Made by a program: the position numbers and the translations under genes
The notes under the pieces: model-generated
Database searches by the model: none
Told to the model about the DNA's origin: nothing
What the model saw: only the letters and a program-made list of their open reading frames with translations
Source of the DNA: JBOGGN01 sp050744165
GTDB lineage: Bacteria > Actinomycetota > Acidimicrobiia > Acidimicrobiales > Palsa-688
NCBI GenBank assembly: GCA_050744165.1
Contig: JBOGGN010000374.1
Location: forward strand, 1-15,905
Direction: 5' to 3'
DNA: 15,905 nucleotides
Part shown: positions 1-6,453 of the stretch, piece by piece
Numbering within the stretch: the first letter of the stretch is position 1
Layout: every line of letters starts with the position of its first letter

Positions 1-356
1 TACTGGGGCCAGGCGACCGAGGAGGTCGACGCCAAGTATGATGGCGCCGAGATGCGGCCCGGGCTGTGTCGCGCGACCTGCCAGCGCTGGAGGCAGCCCC
101 GGCTGACGCGCCGCCCAAGTTGTTTCGAAGCAGGCCCTTATCGGTGTAGGTCGCCGTGCAACACCTATCCCACTGGTAGCTGTAGGCCCCCGGTCAGGGG
201 TGCGAGGCAGTTGGTGTGTACCGCCCCGGGGCGGCCAAGCAGCGAGCGGGACCCACCGCAGCGCTCGCCCCTCCGGACCCGCACCCAACCAAAGCTTTAC
301 CTTCCTCTTGCATTCCCGCGGCCACTGCCGCACTCGCTGCGGCCCAAACTGGGCGG
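1..356 (+). other. Left-edge region, possible 3' coding remnant, no complete gene
   Basis: No complete gene is supported here. Frame 1 is open from the window edge and begins YWGQATEEVDAKYDGAEMRPG, with strongly GC-rich third codon positions for about the first 115 bases. This could be the end of a gene lying to the left. Further on the same frame becomes rich in Cys, Arg and Pro and looks non-coding, with no clean stop where the protein-like part ends, so a frameshift or decay is possible. The opposite strand is also open here, but with poorer codon use. A weak CCCC/GGGG hairpin (187-200) and a perfect 14-bp palindrome CCGCCCCGGGGCGG (221-234) follow. The most AT-rich part, around 288-310, contains TACCTT (298-303), a possible -10 for the next operon. 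Confidence 0.25.
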
Positions 357-1712
357 GTGCAACAAGGGGCGCTGCGGGCAGCAACGTGGTCGACTCAGGA
401 CACCCGGGAGCGGGTGGTCCTCGGTGTGATCGCGGCCGGAGCCGCGGCCGTCGTGTACATCTGGTGGGCCAACAACCCCGGCGGTTCCCTCCACAGCCTG
501 GCCGACCGGTTGACGGGGGCGGGCCGCATCACCGGGCTTGTCGGCACCTACCTGATCCTGGTCCAGGTGGTGCTGATGGCACGCGTTCCCTGGCTCGACC
601 GCTGGATCGGGTCCGACCGCCTGGCCAGGTGGCACCGGTCCAACGGCCAGTACACCATCGCCCTCCTCGTGGCCCACACCGTTCTGATCATTGCCGGGTA
701 CGCGGGATTCGACCACCTCTCCCTCGCCAGCGAGACCAGCAAACTCCTCCGCTACTACCCCGACGTGCTCGTCGCCACCGTTGCCCTGGGCCTGCTGGTC
801 CTGGTCTCGATCACCTCGGTGCGGGCCGCCCGTCGCCGGCTGCGGTACGAGACGTGGTACTTCGTCCACTTGTACACCTACCTTGCGATCGCCCTGTCGT
901 TCAGCCATCAGCTGGCGACAGGGAACGAATTCGCCACCCATCCCGGTGTCCGGGCGCTCTGGGTCGCGTTGTACGTGGTCGCCTTCGGGATGCTGGCCAT
1001 CTGGCGGGTTGCGGTTCCGGTGCGAGACGCCTTCCGCCACCAGCTGCGGGTGGCGGTAGTACGGCCCGAGGCGGCCAACGCGGTCTCGGTCTACATGACC
1101 GGCCGCGACATCGAGCGCCTGGGCGCCCAGTCCGGCCAGTTCTTCCGGTGGCGCTTCCTCGATCGTGGCCACTGGTGGGAAGCACACCCGTTCTCCCTGT
1201 CGATGGCACCCAACGGGCACGCGTTGCGGATCACGGCCAAAGGGGTCGGAGACCACAGCCGGGGCCTCAGGGGGCTGCGGCCGGGCACCCGGGTGATCGC
1301 CGAGGGGCCGTACGGCAACCTCACCGCCCGCAGGCGGACTCGGCGCAGGGTGCTGATGATCGCAGGCGGCGTCGGGATCACGCCGTTGCGGGCCCTGATC
1401 GAGGATCTCCCGGTGGCCCCGGGCGATATCACCCTCCTGTACCGGGTGTCGAACGAGCGGGAGGTGCTCTTCCGCGCCGAGCTCGAGGAGCTCGCCATGG
1501 CGCGGGGCATCGAGGTGCGGTACCTACTCGGCCGTCGGGACAAAAATGCCGACGCGCTGAGCCCCCGCAAGCTGCGCCAGTACGTCCCTAACATCGCCGC
1601 TCGCGATGTCTATCTGTGTGGACCGCCGGGGATGATGGATGCCGCCATGGCCAGCCTCACGTCCATCGGTGTGCCGCGGTCACACATCCACTTCGAAAGG
1701 TTCGAGTTGTGA
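357..1712 (+). CDS. Ferric-reductase/NOX-type transmembrane flavocytochrome with FAD/NAD(P)H domain
   Basis: Predicted membrane flavocytochrome that takes electrons from cytosolic NAD(P)H through FAD and passes them across the membrane over two b hemes. Numbering is from GTG 357 (451 aa). Six hydrophobic segments lie near residues 20-37, 58-76, 99-116, 137-154, 168-186 and 199-217. Two His pairs, H93/H107 and H171/H184, are spaced 14 and 13, as in bis-heme ferric reductase domains. The cytosolic half has HPFSLS (277-282, FAD), GGVGITP (337-343, nucleotide binding), CGPPGMM (421-427) and an aromatic-rich C-terminus. The frame stays open back to 216, but those residues are Pro/Ala-rich and look untranslated, so GTG 357 or GTG 414 is preferred; the start is uncertain. 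The 3' end overlaps the FMN-binding gene, and apbE follows, so the three genes are probably one operon. The final electron acceptor cannot be read from the sequence. Confidence 0.88.
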   Translation: MQQGALRAATWSTQDTRERVVLGVIAAGAAAVVYIWWANNPGGSLHSLADRLTGAGRITGLVGTYLILVQVVLMARVPWLDRWIGSDRLARWHRSNGQYTIALLVAHTVLIIAGYAGFDHLSLASETSKLLRYYPDVLVATVALGLLVLVSITSVRAARRRLRYETWYFVHLYTYLAIALSFSHQLATGNEFATHPGVRALWVALYVVAFGMLAIWRVAVPVRDAFRHQLRVAVVRPEAANAVSVYMTGRDIERLGAQSGQFFRWRFLDRGHWWEAHPFSLSMAPNGHALRITAKGVGDHSRGLRGLRPGTRVIAEGPYGNLTARRRTRRRVLMIAGGVGITPLRALIEDLPVAPGDITLLYRVSNEREVLFRAELEELAMARGIEVRYLLGRRDKNADALSPRKLRQYVPNIAARDVYLCGPPGMMDAAMASLTSIGVPRSHIHFERFEL

Positions 1713-2212
1713 AGCGCTCCGCCCTTGCCGTCGCGGTGACGGTCGTCGGGTTGTGGCTGATCATTACGTTCAAGTCGGCGCCGCTTCCGAGGGCGGCCGG
1801 CGCGGCCCCGCCCGCGGCAATAGCGCCCGCCACCTCGACGACCACCTCGGGGACGCCAACCACGAGGACGCCAACCACGGCGACGCCGACCACGGCGGGC
1901 GCATCGGCGCAGCGCAGCTTGGATGGCAACACGTTCGACAACCAGTACGGCTCGGTGCAGGTCGAAGTCGTCTTGGATGGCACCCGCATCGTCGACGTCA
2001 AGCCGCTGCAAATGCCCTTCGACCGGGCCCGTTCACAAGAGATCAGCACCCAGGCGGCGCCCTTGCTCCGCCAGGAGGTTCTGAAGGCCCAGAACGCCCA
2101 GATCGACGGCGTGGGCGGCGCCACCTACACCAGCGAGTCCTACGCCCAGTCCCTGCAGTCGGCCCTGGACAAGGCGAGTGGCCAGACCGCCAACGGCCAG
2201 ACGTCCCCTTAG
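1709..2212 (+). CDS. Membrane-anchored FMN-binding domain protein (flavinylation substrate)
   Basis: Predicted extracytoplasmic electron carrier of the FMN_bind family (as in NqrC/RnfG C-termini), 167 aa. The start GTG 1709 overlaps the TGA of the upstream flavocytochrome, and GAAAGG at 1695-1700 is a suitably spaced ribosome site, indicating translational coupling. Residues 4-22 form a hydrophobic signal or anchor. Residues 42-68 are a Thr/Pro-rich linker encoded by tandem 15-bp repeats. The FMN_bind domain covers about 71-155 and ends in DGVGGATYTS. The Thr in GGAT (T139) matches the residue that ApbE links to FMN through a phosphodiester bond in this family. The adjacent apbE supports this. 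The likely role is to receive electrons from the flavocytochrome outside the membrane; the direction of flow is inferred from context. Confidence 0.85.
   Translation: MKRSALAVAVTVVGLWLIITFKSAPLPRAAGAAPPAAIAPATSTTTSGTPTTRTPTTATPTTAGASAQRSLDGNTFDNQYGSVQVEVVLDGTRIVDVKPLQMPFDRARSQEISTQAAPLLRQEVLKAQNAQIDGVGGATYTSESYAQSLQSALDKASGQTANGQTSP
1853..1897 (+). repeat. Three tandem 15-bp repeats coding a Thr/Pro linker
   Basis: Three consecutive 15-base units at 1853-1867, 1868-1882 and 1883-1897, each close to ACGCCAACCACGGCG. They encode the TPTTR/TPTTA/TPTTA stretch between the membrane anchor and the FMN domain. Such a unit could change linker length by slippage; that is inference. Confidence 0.75.
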
Positions 2213-2215
2213 GCC

Positions 2216-3010
2216 ATGGCCGACCATCGGGTGGAGATGGTGATGGGCACCGCCATCTCGGTCGATGTTCGCCAGCCCGGTGTCGGGGACTCCGGCCTCG
2301 ACGCCGTCTTCGCCTGGTTCCGCCGCGTCGACGAGGTGTACAGCACCTACAAAGAGCAGAGCCAGATCAGCCGTCTCGGGCGAGGCGAGATCCTCCTTGA
2401 CGGCTGCGATCCCGAGGTGGCCAATGTGTTGGCCCGCTGCGACGAGGTCCGCCGGGCGTCAGGTGGCGCCTTCGACGCCTGGGCGACCGGCGTGTTGGAC
2501 CCATCGGGGCTGGTAAAGGGCTGGTCGGTGGAGCAGGCGTCGGCGCTGCTGCTCGAGCGCGGTGGCGTGAACCACTGCATCAACGCCGGGGGGGACATCA
2601 AGGTGCGGGGCGAGCCCGAGGCCGGTCGGCCGTGGCGGCTGGGCATCGCCCACCCGTTCCAGCGCGACGCCCTCACGGTCGTCGTCGAAGGTCCCGATTT
2701 CGCGGTCGCGACATCGGGCATGGCCGAGCGAGGGCCGCACGTCATCGACCCGCGATCTGGCCGGCCCGCAGTCGATCTGGCCAGCGTGACCGTGGTCGGC
2801 GACGACCTGACCCTGGCCGATGGGTATGCCACCGCCGCAGTTGCGAAGGGACGGGACGCCCCGGACTGGCTGGCGACGCTGGCCGAAACGACGGGCTACG
2901 AGGCCTATGTCATCGATGCTGGGGGTCACGTGTGGTGGACCACCGGATTCGAGCGGTATGCGCCGGCGCTCAGGGAGTTCCCGAGGCCCCAACTGCTCGC
3001 CCGGCGCTGA
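2216..3010 (+). CDS. apbE: FAD:protein FMN transferase (ApbE family)
   Basis: Transfers the FMN part of FAD onto a Thr/Ser of FMN_bind-type proteins in a Mg-dependent reaction; the product just upstream is the obvious substrate. The 264-aa sequence has the family landmarks in order: MGT (10-12), SGGAFD (82-87), DPSGLVKGW (95-103), NAGGD (123-127), ATSG (165-168) followed by HVIDPRSGRP (175-184), and the metal/flavin-site segment ADGYATA (201-207; usually ADALAT, so slightly divergent). ATG 2216 lies three bases after the upstream stop, without an evident Shine-Dalgarno sequence, implying coupling. It is shorter than secreted lipoprotein ApbE proteins (about 310-350 aa) and has no visible signal peptide or lipobox. 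The last 41 bases may overlap a small gene on the other strand. Confidence 0.92.
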   Translation: MADHRVEMVMGTAISVDVRQPGVGDSGLDAVFAWFRRVDEVYSTYKEQSQISRLGRGEILLDGCDPEVANVLARCDEVRRASGGAFDAWATGVLDPSGLVKGWSVEQASALLLERGGVNHCINAGGDIKVRGEPEAGRPWRLGIAHPFQRDALTVVVEGPDFAVATSGMAERGPHVIDPRSGRPAVDLASVTVVGDDLTLADGYATAAVAKGRDAPDWLATLAETTGYEAYVIDAGGHVWWTTGFERYAPALREFPRPQLLARR

Positions 3011-3140
3011 ACCGCGACGCCCTGCATCCCCGGAGGCCGGCGAGCGCCGCAACCCAGTCGTGTTTCCTCTCGTACTCACGGACGCCGTCCGGGATGGCCC
3101 TGACCTGACGACACGACTCCTCGAAAGTGATTTCCGGCAT
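2970..3140 (-). CDS. Possible small protein downstream of the AAA ATPase (56 aa)
   Basis: Unrecognised. Reading from ATG 3140 gives 56 aa beginning MPEITFEESCRQVRAIPDG, then a charged stretch and HDWVAALAGL, with mostly G/C third positions for the first 38 codons. GGAGGG lies about 10 bases before the ATG. It sits about 60 bases downstream of the ATPase stop on the same strand, so both could share a transcript. Its last 41 bases overlap the apbE 3' end antisense, and the C-terminal third (Arg, Ser and Gly rich) is weaker. It could be a short partner of the ATPase, the remnant of a longer gene, or chance coding. No function is proposed. Confidence 0.4.
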   Translation of the reverse strand: MPEITFEESCRQVRAIPDGVREYERKHDWVAALAGLRGCRASRFSAGRAVGASGTP

Positions 3141-3200
3141 ACGGTTCCAGCCCTCCGACCGCGTCCCGGCCAACGGTGGCGAGACTGGACTGCCCCTGAC

Positions 3201-4301
3201 TCAGTCCGGCCGTCCCTCCGCCAGCCATGACGCGAACATGGGGTCCACGATCCGCCACCGACCACGGGGCCCGGCGTCGTGCAGGATCTCGCCCGTGGCG
3301 GCCAACCGGTTGAGGGCGCCGAGGACGGCCCCGCCCCGCGAGGTGCCGCCCGACCGTCCATACGGTGAGCCCGAGTGAGCCAGGGCGACCAGCAGCTTTC
3401 GCTCGACGGCGCCAAGGCCGTTCCAGGCGACCACGAACTCCTCGGCCAGCTCCGCTTGTGCGGTCGCCAGGCATCGGGCGAAGGTGTCCTCGTCGGCGCT
3501 GTCTCCTGCGTCGGTCCGCTCCCACAGGTGGTGGGCCAGGAGCATGGTCCGCTGGGGGTGACCCGCGGCGGTGTCCAGCAGCGGACCGAGCGCCCTCCCG
3601 ACCGACCGCCCTGTCGCCTCGAACCGGCTCGAGATGTACTCCGCGGTCGGCACCGGCGGCAAGGGCGGCAGGGCCAACGGTCGAGCCTGGGCGTAGAACG
3701 CCCGCCGCTGGTCGGTGAACAACTGCTGCATCATCCCGACGTGCGATCCCGCGAAGACGTAACTGGCGGCGTCGGCGTGGTGTTGGATCTCGGAGCGGAT
3801 GATGGCGTCCACGTTGTCCTGGGCGGTCAGCACGGCCTGGAACTCGTCGAACACCACCAGCACCCGGGCTTGGACCCGCTCGGAGATCAGCTTGGGCAGC
3901 GCCAAGCGCTCGAGCAACGACACCGCCGCCGGGTCGCCGACCTGGGTCTCGACCGACGCTCCGACAACGCCCAGCTTGACCGACGGATGCAACGTCCGGC
4001 GCACCCCCTCCCACCAGCGCACCAGCCGGCCCCGCAACGACTGCGTGTAGGCCCGCTCGATGCGCTCGGCCACGTCGCCCAGCGACACGACCCCGAAAAA
4101 GTCCACGTACACCCCGACCAAGCCGGCGCGGTCGGCGTCGGCCAGCACCCGCCGCAACAGCGACGTCTTCCCGTAGCGCCGCGGCGCCGCGAGCCGGCCA
4201 TTGTTGCCCTCGGCCGCGTCCTCCAGGAGCCGCCGCGCCTCGTCCTCGCGGTCGATGAGATCCTCGCCCCCGACAGGCGAGGTGTATCGGAACGGGTTCA
4301 T
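3201..4301 (-). CDS. AAA family ATPase, archaeal-ATPase-like, with C-terminal winged-helix-like region
   Basis: Predicted P-loop ATPase of the archaeal-type ATPase group (COG1672/PF01637-like), 366 aa from ATG 4301. NPF..TSPVGGEDLIDRE (2-19) is the usual N-terminal signature. Walker A is APRRYGKTSLL (39-49), lacking the first Gly of GxxxxGK as is common in this group. Walker B is VLVVFDEFQ (147-155), and VFAGSHVGMM (182-191) is a sensor-1-like strand. The region after about 290 (VERKLLVALAHS through GRWRIVDPMFASWL) resembles the winged-helix tail seen in these proteins. A longer frame to 4346 would place paired inverted repeats inside the coding region; ATG 4301 instead follows a TATGAT -10 by 9 bases and is preferred. 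The substrate is unknown. Family members are often linked to accessory or mobile regions; a defence or regulatory role here is only inference. Confidence 0.82.
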   Translation of the reverse strand: MNPFRYTSPVGGEDLIDREDEARRLLEDAAEGNNGRLAAPRRYGKTSLLRRVLADADRAGLVGVYVDFFGVVSLGDVAERIERAYTQSLRGRLVRWWEGVRRTLHPSVKLGVVGASVETQVGDPAAVSLLERLALPKLISERVQARVLVVFDEFQAVLTAQDNVDAIIRSEIQHHADAASYVFAGSHVGMMQQLFTDQRRAFYAQARPLALPPLPPVPTAEYISSRFEATGRSVGRALGPLLDTAAGHPQRTMLLAHHLWERTDAGDSADEDTFARCLATAQAELAEEFVVAWNGLGAVERKLLVALAHSGSPYGRSGGTSRGGAVLGALNRLAATGEILHDAGPRGRWRIVDPMFASWLAEGRPD

Positions 4302-4302
4302 T

Positions 4303-4344
4303 GGCTCTATATCATAGAGCCGATCGGCTCGAAGTTGTAGAGCC
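4303..4344. promoter_or_regulatory. Two tandem 19-bp inverted repeats (operator) overlapping the ATPase promoter
   Basis: Two copies of GGCTC-N9-GAGCC: GGCTCTATATCATAGAGCC (4303-4321; arms extend to 8 bp) and GGCTCGAAGTTGTAGAGCC (4326-4344). They start 23 bases apart, about two helical turns. The inner arms also form a perfect 14-bp palindrome GAGCCGATCGGCTC (4317-4330). On the minus strand TATGAT (4316-4311) lies 9 bases before the ATPase ATG, so a bound protein would cover its promoter. The divergent AbrB-like gene starts 29 bases to the right, making it the first candidate ligand; that assignment is inference. Confidence 0.75.
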
Positions 4345-4372
4345 AAGCGCGAAGTCGTGATGCCGCCAGCTC

Positions 4373-4720
4373 GTGACCGTAAATTCGCTCAAGTGGCAAT
4401 CCTGGGTCCCCGCTCCAAACGTGATCGCCGAAGTTGTCGTGGGCGCGGATGGCACCGTCGTTATCCCCGCCGACAATCTGGCGCAGCTACATGCCAGCCC
4501 TGGCACAACGCTGCATGTCGCCGACGACGCGGGTCGATGCATGATCTCCCTGGTACTCCCACGCTCCGCGGTTCAAGAAGGTGGAAAAATGCCTCGCTCC
4601 AACGAGCACCCGCCCGAACGCAGGAGGCGGGCGCTAGGTGGGTCAAGTCGGCGGGCAAAGACCCCTGCGCTGCGGCCCAGGCCGAAGGCGACCATCCGGC
4701 ACGTAAGCAGCTGCCCCTAA
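4373..4720 (+). CDS. AbrB/MazE/SpoVT-type DNA-binding protein, divergent from the ATPase
   Basis: The first 70 residues contain VVVGADGTVVIPAD (about 21-34), then LHASPGTTLHVADD. This is the swapped-hairpin AbrB pattern (V-x-x-x-G-x-V-V-I-P followed by L-x-x-x-PG-D/T-x-L-x-V). Such proteins are transition-state regulators or antitoxins. GTG 4373 is the only in-frame start that keeps the domain whole; no Shine-Dalgarno or clear -10 precedes it. After about residue 72 the sequence becomes Arg/Pro-rich and may be out of the true frame, so the 115-aa length may overstate the gene. Third-position GC is lower than in neighbours, which hints at transfer. No PIN or other toxin gene follows. It reads away from the paired operators and could control itself and the ATPase. 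Confidence 0.6.
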   Translation: MTVNSLKWQSWVPAPNVIAEVVVGADGTVVIPADNLAQLHASPGTTLHVADDAGRCMISLVLPRSAVQEGGKMPRSNEHPPERRRRALGGSSRRAKTPALRPRPKATIRHVSSCP

Positions 4721-4785
4721 GAAATTGTTTGGCTTTGTCACCCGGCCGGGTGGGGACGGCCCTGCGCCTGAGAAATAGTTTGGCT
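4716..4785. repeat. Pair of 19-bp direct repeats, 51 bp apart
   Basis: CCTAAGAAATTGTTTGGCT (4716-4734) and CCTGAGAAATAGTTTGGCT (4767-4785) match at 17 of 19 bases. They are AT-rich islands in GC-rich DNA, and each is followed within about 15 bases by a CCGGC-type GC block. The first begins on the stop codon of the AbrB-like frame. Possible readings are the end of a decayed insertion element with repeated termini, a double binding site, or remnants of a duplicated gene end. None can be chosen from sequence alone. Confidence 0.6.
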
Positions 4786-4806
4786 CGGACCGCCGGCTGG
4801 GGATCG

Positions 4807-4838
4807 CCGCCAGCTGGCGACGGCGACGAAGCTGGCGG
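4807..4838 (-). terminator. Hairpin directly after nuoF stop
   Basis: Perfect 9-bp arms CCGCCAGCT (4807-4815) and AGCTGGCGG (4830-4838) with a 14-base loop; the right arm touches the nuoF stop codon. No U-run follows on the minus strand, so it may be a U-less actinobacterial terminator or an mRNA 3' stabiliser. Confidence 0.5.
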
Positions 4839-6281
4839 TCAGCTGACGGCGGCGAACAGCGGCGCATCCCGCCACGGGGGCGTCCGCCCGGTGTACAGCT
4901 CGACGGGCACCGAGCCGGAATCGTGAGCGTGGTAGCTCCAGTCGGGCTTCTTCTTGCGGTGCCGCTCGTCGAGGATGGCCTTGCCGTCGCGGATGTCGAG
5001 CAGCTCAGCCACCAGGTAGGGCTCAGTCGGCGTCGCCTTGCCCGAGAGATGGGCGTCGAACTCCTCGGGGAACTGCTGCATGATGCTCTCCAACACCACC
5101 TGCTGCTGAGTGGCGAGGAAGCAGCGGGAGCGGTCGGCGACGGTCCCGATGCGCTTGTTGATTTCGTCCAGGTCGTAGCTGGTGCCCTCGGATCCGGCGA
5201 CCACGGCCAGCCTCTTGGAGAGGGTGATGCCGTCGAGCTTGCAGGGCGAGCACTGCCCGCAGGACTCCACTGCCAGGAAGCGGGCCGCACCGGCGGCCAC
5301 CGCGGTCATGTCCACCTCGTCGTCGAGCACGATGAAGGCGCCCGATCCGAGGCCGCTGCCGATTTCCTGCATCCCCTCGTAGCTGACCGGGGCGTCGAGG
5401 GCGTCGCCGGCAATGACCCGGTTGGCGACGCCGGAGAGCACCGCCTTGATCTGGTGGCCCCGGCGGGGGCCGCCGCCGATGGCGGCGATCACCTCGCGAA
5501 GCGGCGTGCCCATGTTGACCTCACCCACACCGTGGCGTCGGGTGCTGCCGGTGATGGTGCAGACCATGGTGCCGGGGGACTGCTCGGTGCCCGCGGTGCG
5601 GAACCAGGCCGGTCCCCGGTGGGAGATGCGGGCCACATTGGAGAGGGTCTCGGTGTTGTTGACCAGCGCCGGCGCATCATCGGGGGTGTCGATGCGATCG
5701 GTGCCACGGAGGCCCCGGCGGAAGGTGGGAACCACCCGCGGGAACGGCCACCGACCGTCGATGGTCTCCAGCAGGGCGCTCTCTTCGCCGTAGAGGTACT
5801 CATCGGGGCCCTCGAAGACCGCCATGGTGATCCCCTCGGCCCAGCCCGCTTCCGAGGCCTCCTCGATGGCGTCCTGGGTGCGGTCGATTTCGCCCGAGAA
5901 GCTGCGCTTCATGGCGAAGATGATCAGGTCGGCCTTGACCGAGCGGGCCGCGATCAGGGCGCCCTCGACGACGAGGTAGGGGTTGCGGCGCAGGATGGTG
6001 CGGTCCTTGAAGGTGCCCGGCTCGCCTTCGGCGGCATTGACGATGACTGTGGTCGGCGTCGTGGCCGAGTGGTTGTCGGCCACCGTCTGCCACTTGCGGC
6101 CGGTGAGGAAGCCGGCGCCGCCTCGGCCCCGCAGGCCCGACTCCAAGATCCTCGCGATCGTCTCGTCGGGGCCCTTGCTCACTGCCGCCTGGAGCCCCTT
6201 GCCACCCCCTCGCGCGACGTAGTCCTCAAGGGAGATGATCGGTCGTGGATACAGCACCCGGTGCACCAGCGTTGCTGCCAT
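4839..6281 (-). CDS. nuoF: NuoF-like NADH dehydrogenase flavoprotein subunit, stand-alone
   Basis: Predicted NADH-oxidising FMN/4Fe-4S subunit of the NuoF/HoxF/formate-dehydrogenase-beta family; 480 aa. GLRGRGGAGFLTGRKW (49-64) and NAAEGEPGTFKDR (82-94) bind FMN and NADH. EYLYGEESALLETIDGRWPF (161-180) and NNTETLSNV (208-216) are also classic. C341, C344 and C347 in ESCGQCSPCK plus C387 (DRSRCFL) form the complete N3-type cluster set. The protein continues about 75 residues past the last Cys with a charged, Pro-rich tail. No nuoE, nuoG, hydrogenase or formate dehydrogenase gene is adjacent, so its partner must be elsewhere. Start: minus-strand TACCCT lies 7 bases before ATG 6281, with no Shine-Dalgarno sequence, suggesting leaderless expression. 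A CRP-like palindrome overlaps the expected -35 zone. Confidence 0.93.
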   Translation of the reverse strand: MAATLVHRVLYPRPIISLEDYVARGGGKGLQAAVSKGPDETIARILESGLRGRGGAGFLTGRKWQTVADNHSATTPTTVIVNAAEGEPGTFKDRTILRRNPYLVVEGALIAARSVKADLIIFAMKRSFSGEIDRTQDAIEEASEAGWAEGITMAVFEGPDEYLYGEESALLETIDGRWPFPRVVPTFRRGLRGTDRIDTPDDAPALVNNTETLSNVARISHRGPAWFRTAGTEQSPGTMVCTITGSTRRHGVGEVNMGTPLREVIAAIGGGPRRGHQIKAVLSGVANRVIAGDALDAPVSYEGMQEIGSGLGSGAFIVLDDEVDMTAVAAGAARFLAVESCGQCSPCKLDGITLSKRLAVVAGSEGTSYDLDEINKRIGTVADRSRCFLATQQQVVLESIMQQFPEEFDAHLSGKATPTEPYLVAELLDIRDGKAILDERHRKKKPDWSYHAHDSGSVPVELYTGRTPPWRDAPLFAAVS

Positions 6282-6288
6282 ATCCGCG

Positions 6289-6294
6289 AGGGTA
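6289..6294 (-). promoter_or_regulatory. Putative -10 of nuoF (leaderless)
   Basis: TACCCT on the minus strand ends 7 bases before the nuoF ATG, placing the expected transcription start at the start codon. Confidence 0.45.
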
Positions 6295-6306
6295 CCACCG
6301 CCACCG

Positions 6307-6328
6307 TGTGATTGTGATCACAATCACA
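6307..6328. promoter_or_regulatory. Perfect 22-bp palindrome, overlapping CRP/FNR-like sites
   Basis: The half-site TGTGATTGTGA (6307-6317) is followed by its exact reverse complement (6318-6328). It holds two overlapping matches to TGTGA-N6-TCACA, at 6307-6322 and 6313-6328, the consensus of CRP-family regulators (CRP, actinobacterial GlxR). The centre is about 36 bases upstream of the inferred nuoF start, over the expected -35 region. It also lies upstream of the divergent CBS gene. Confidence 0.75.
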
Positions 6329-6453
6329 AGCGGCTTTTTCGCCGACTGGGCTCTATCGCCGCCGGGCCGCGTCTTTTCCACCACTAGAGTTCTTGCGCTG
6401 CCCCAAAGCCGGCGGAGGACAGGCAGCCAACGGACCGTGGAAGGAAGTGACCG

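Noticed and set aside
1..120. Minus-strand peptide containing LGAIILGVDLLGRLAP
   Set aside because: Hydrophobic and protein-like, but third codon positions are clearly poorer than in plus frame 1 and no start or motif supports it.
4807..4838. Short hairpin array as CRISPR-like repeats together with 4716-4785
   Set aside because: Only two imperfect direct repeats with one spacer-length gap, no third copy, and the hairpin is unrelated in sequence.
4923..6311. Very long plus-strand open frame opposite nuoF
   Set aside because: It mirrors the codons of a strongly conserved nuoF and is rich in Gly, Asp and Val without any motif; typical antisense shadow in GC-rich DNA.
6307..6328. Rex (NADH-sensing) operator
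   Set aside because: The two TTGTGA/TCACAA halves are directly adjacent here, whereas Rex sites have a spacer of about 6-8 bases; the CRP-type spacing fits.
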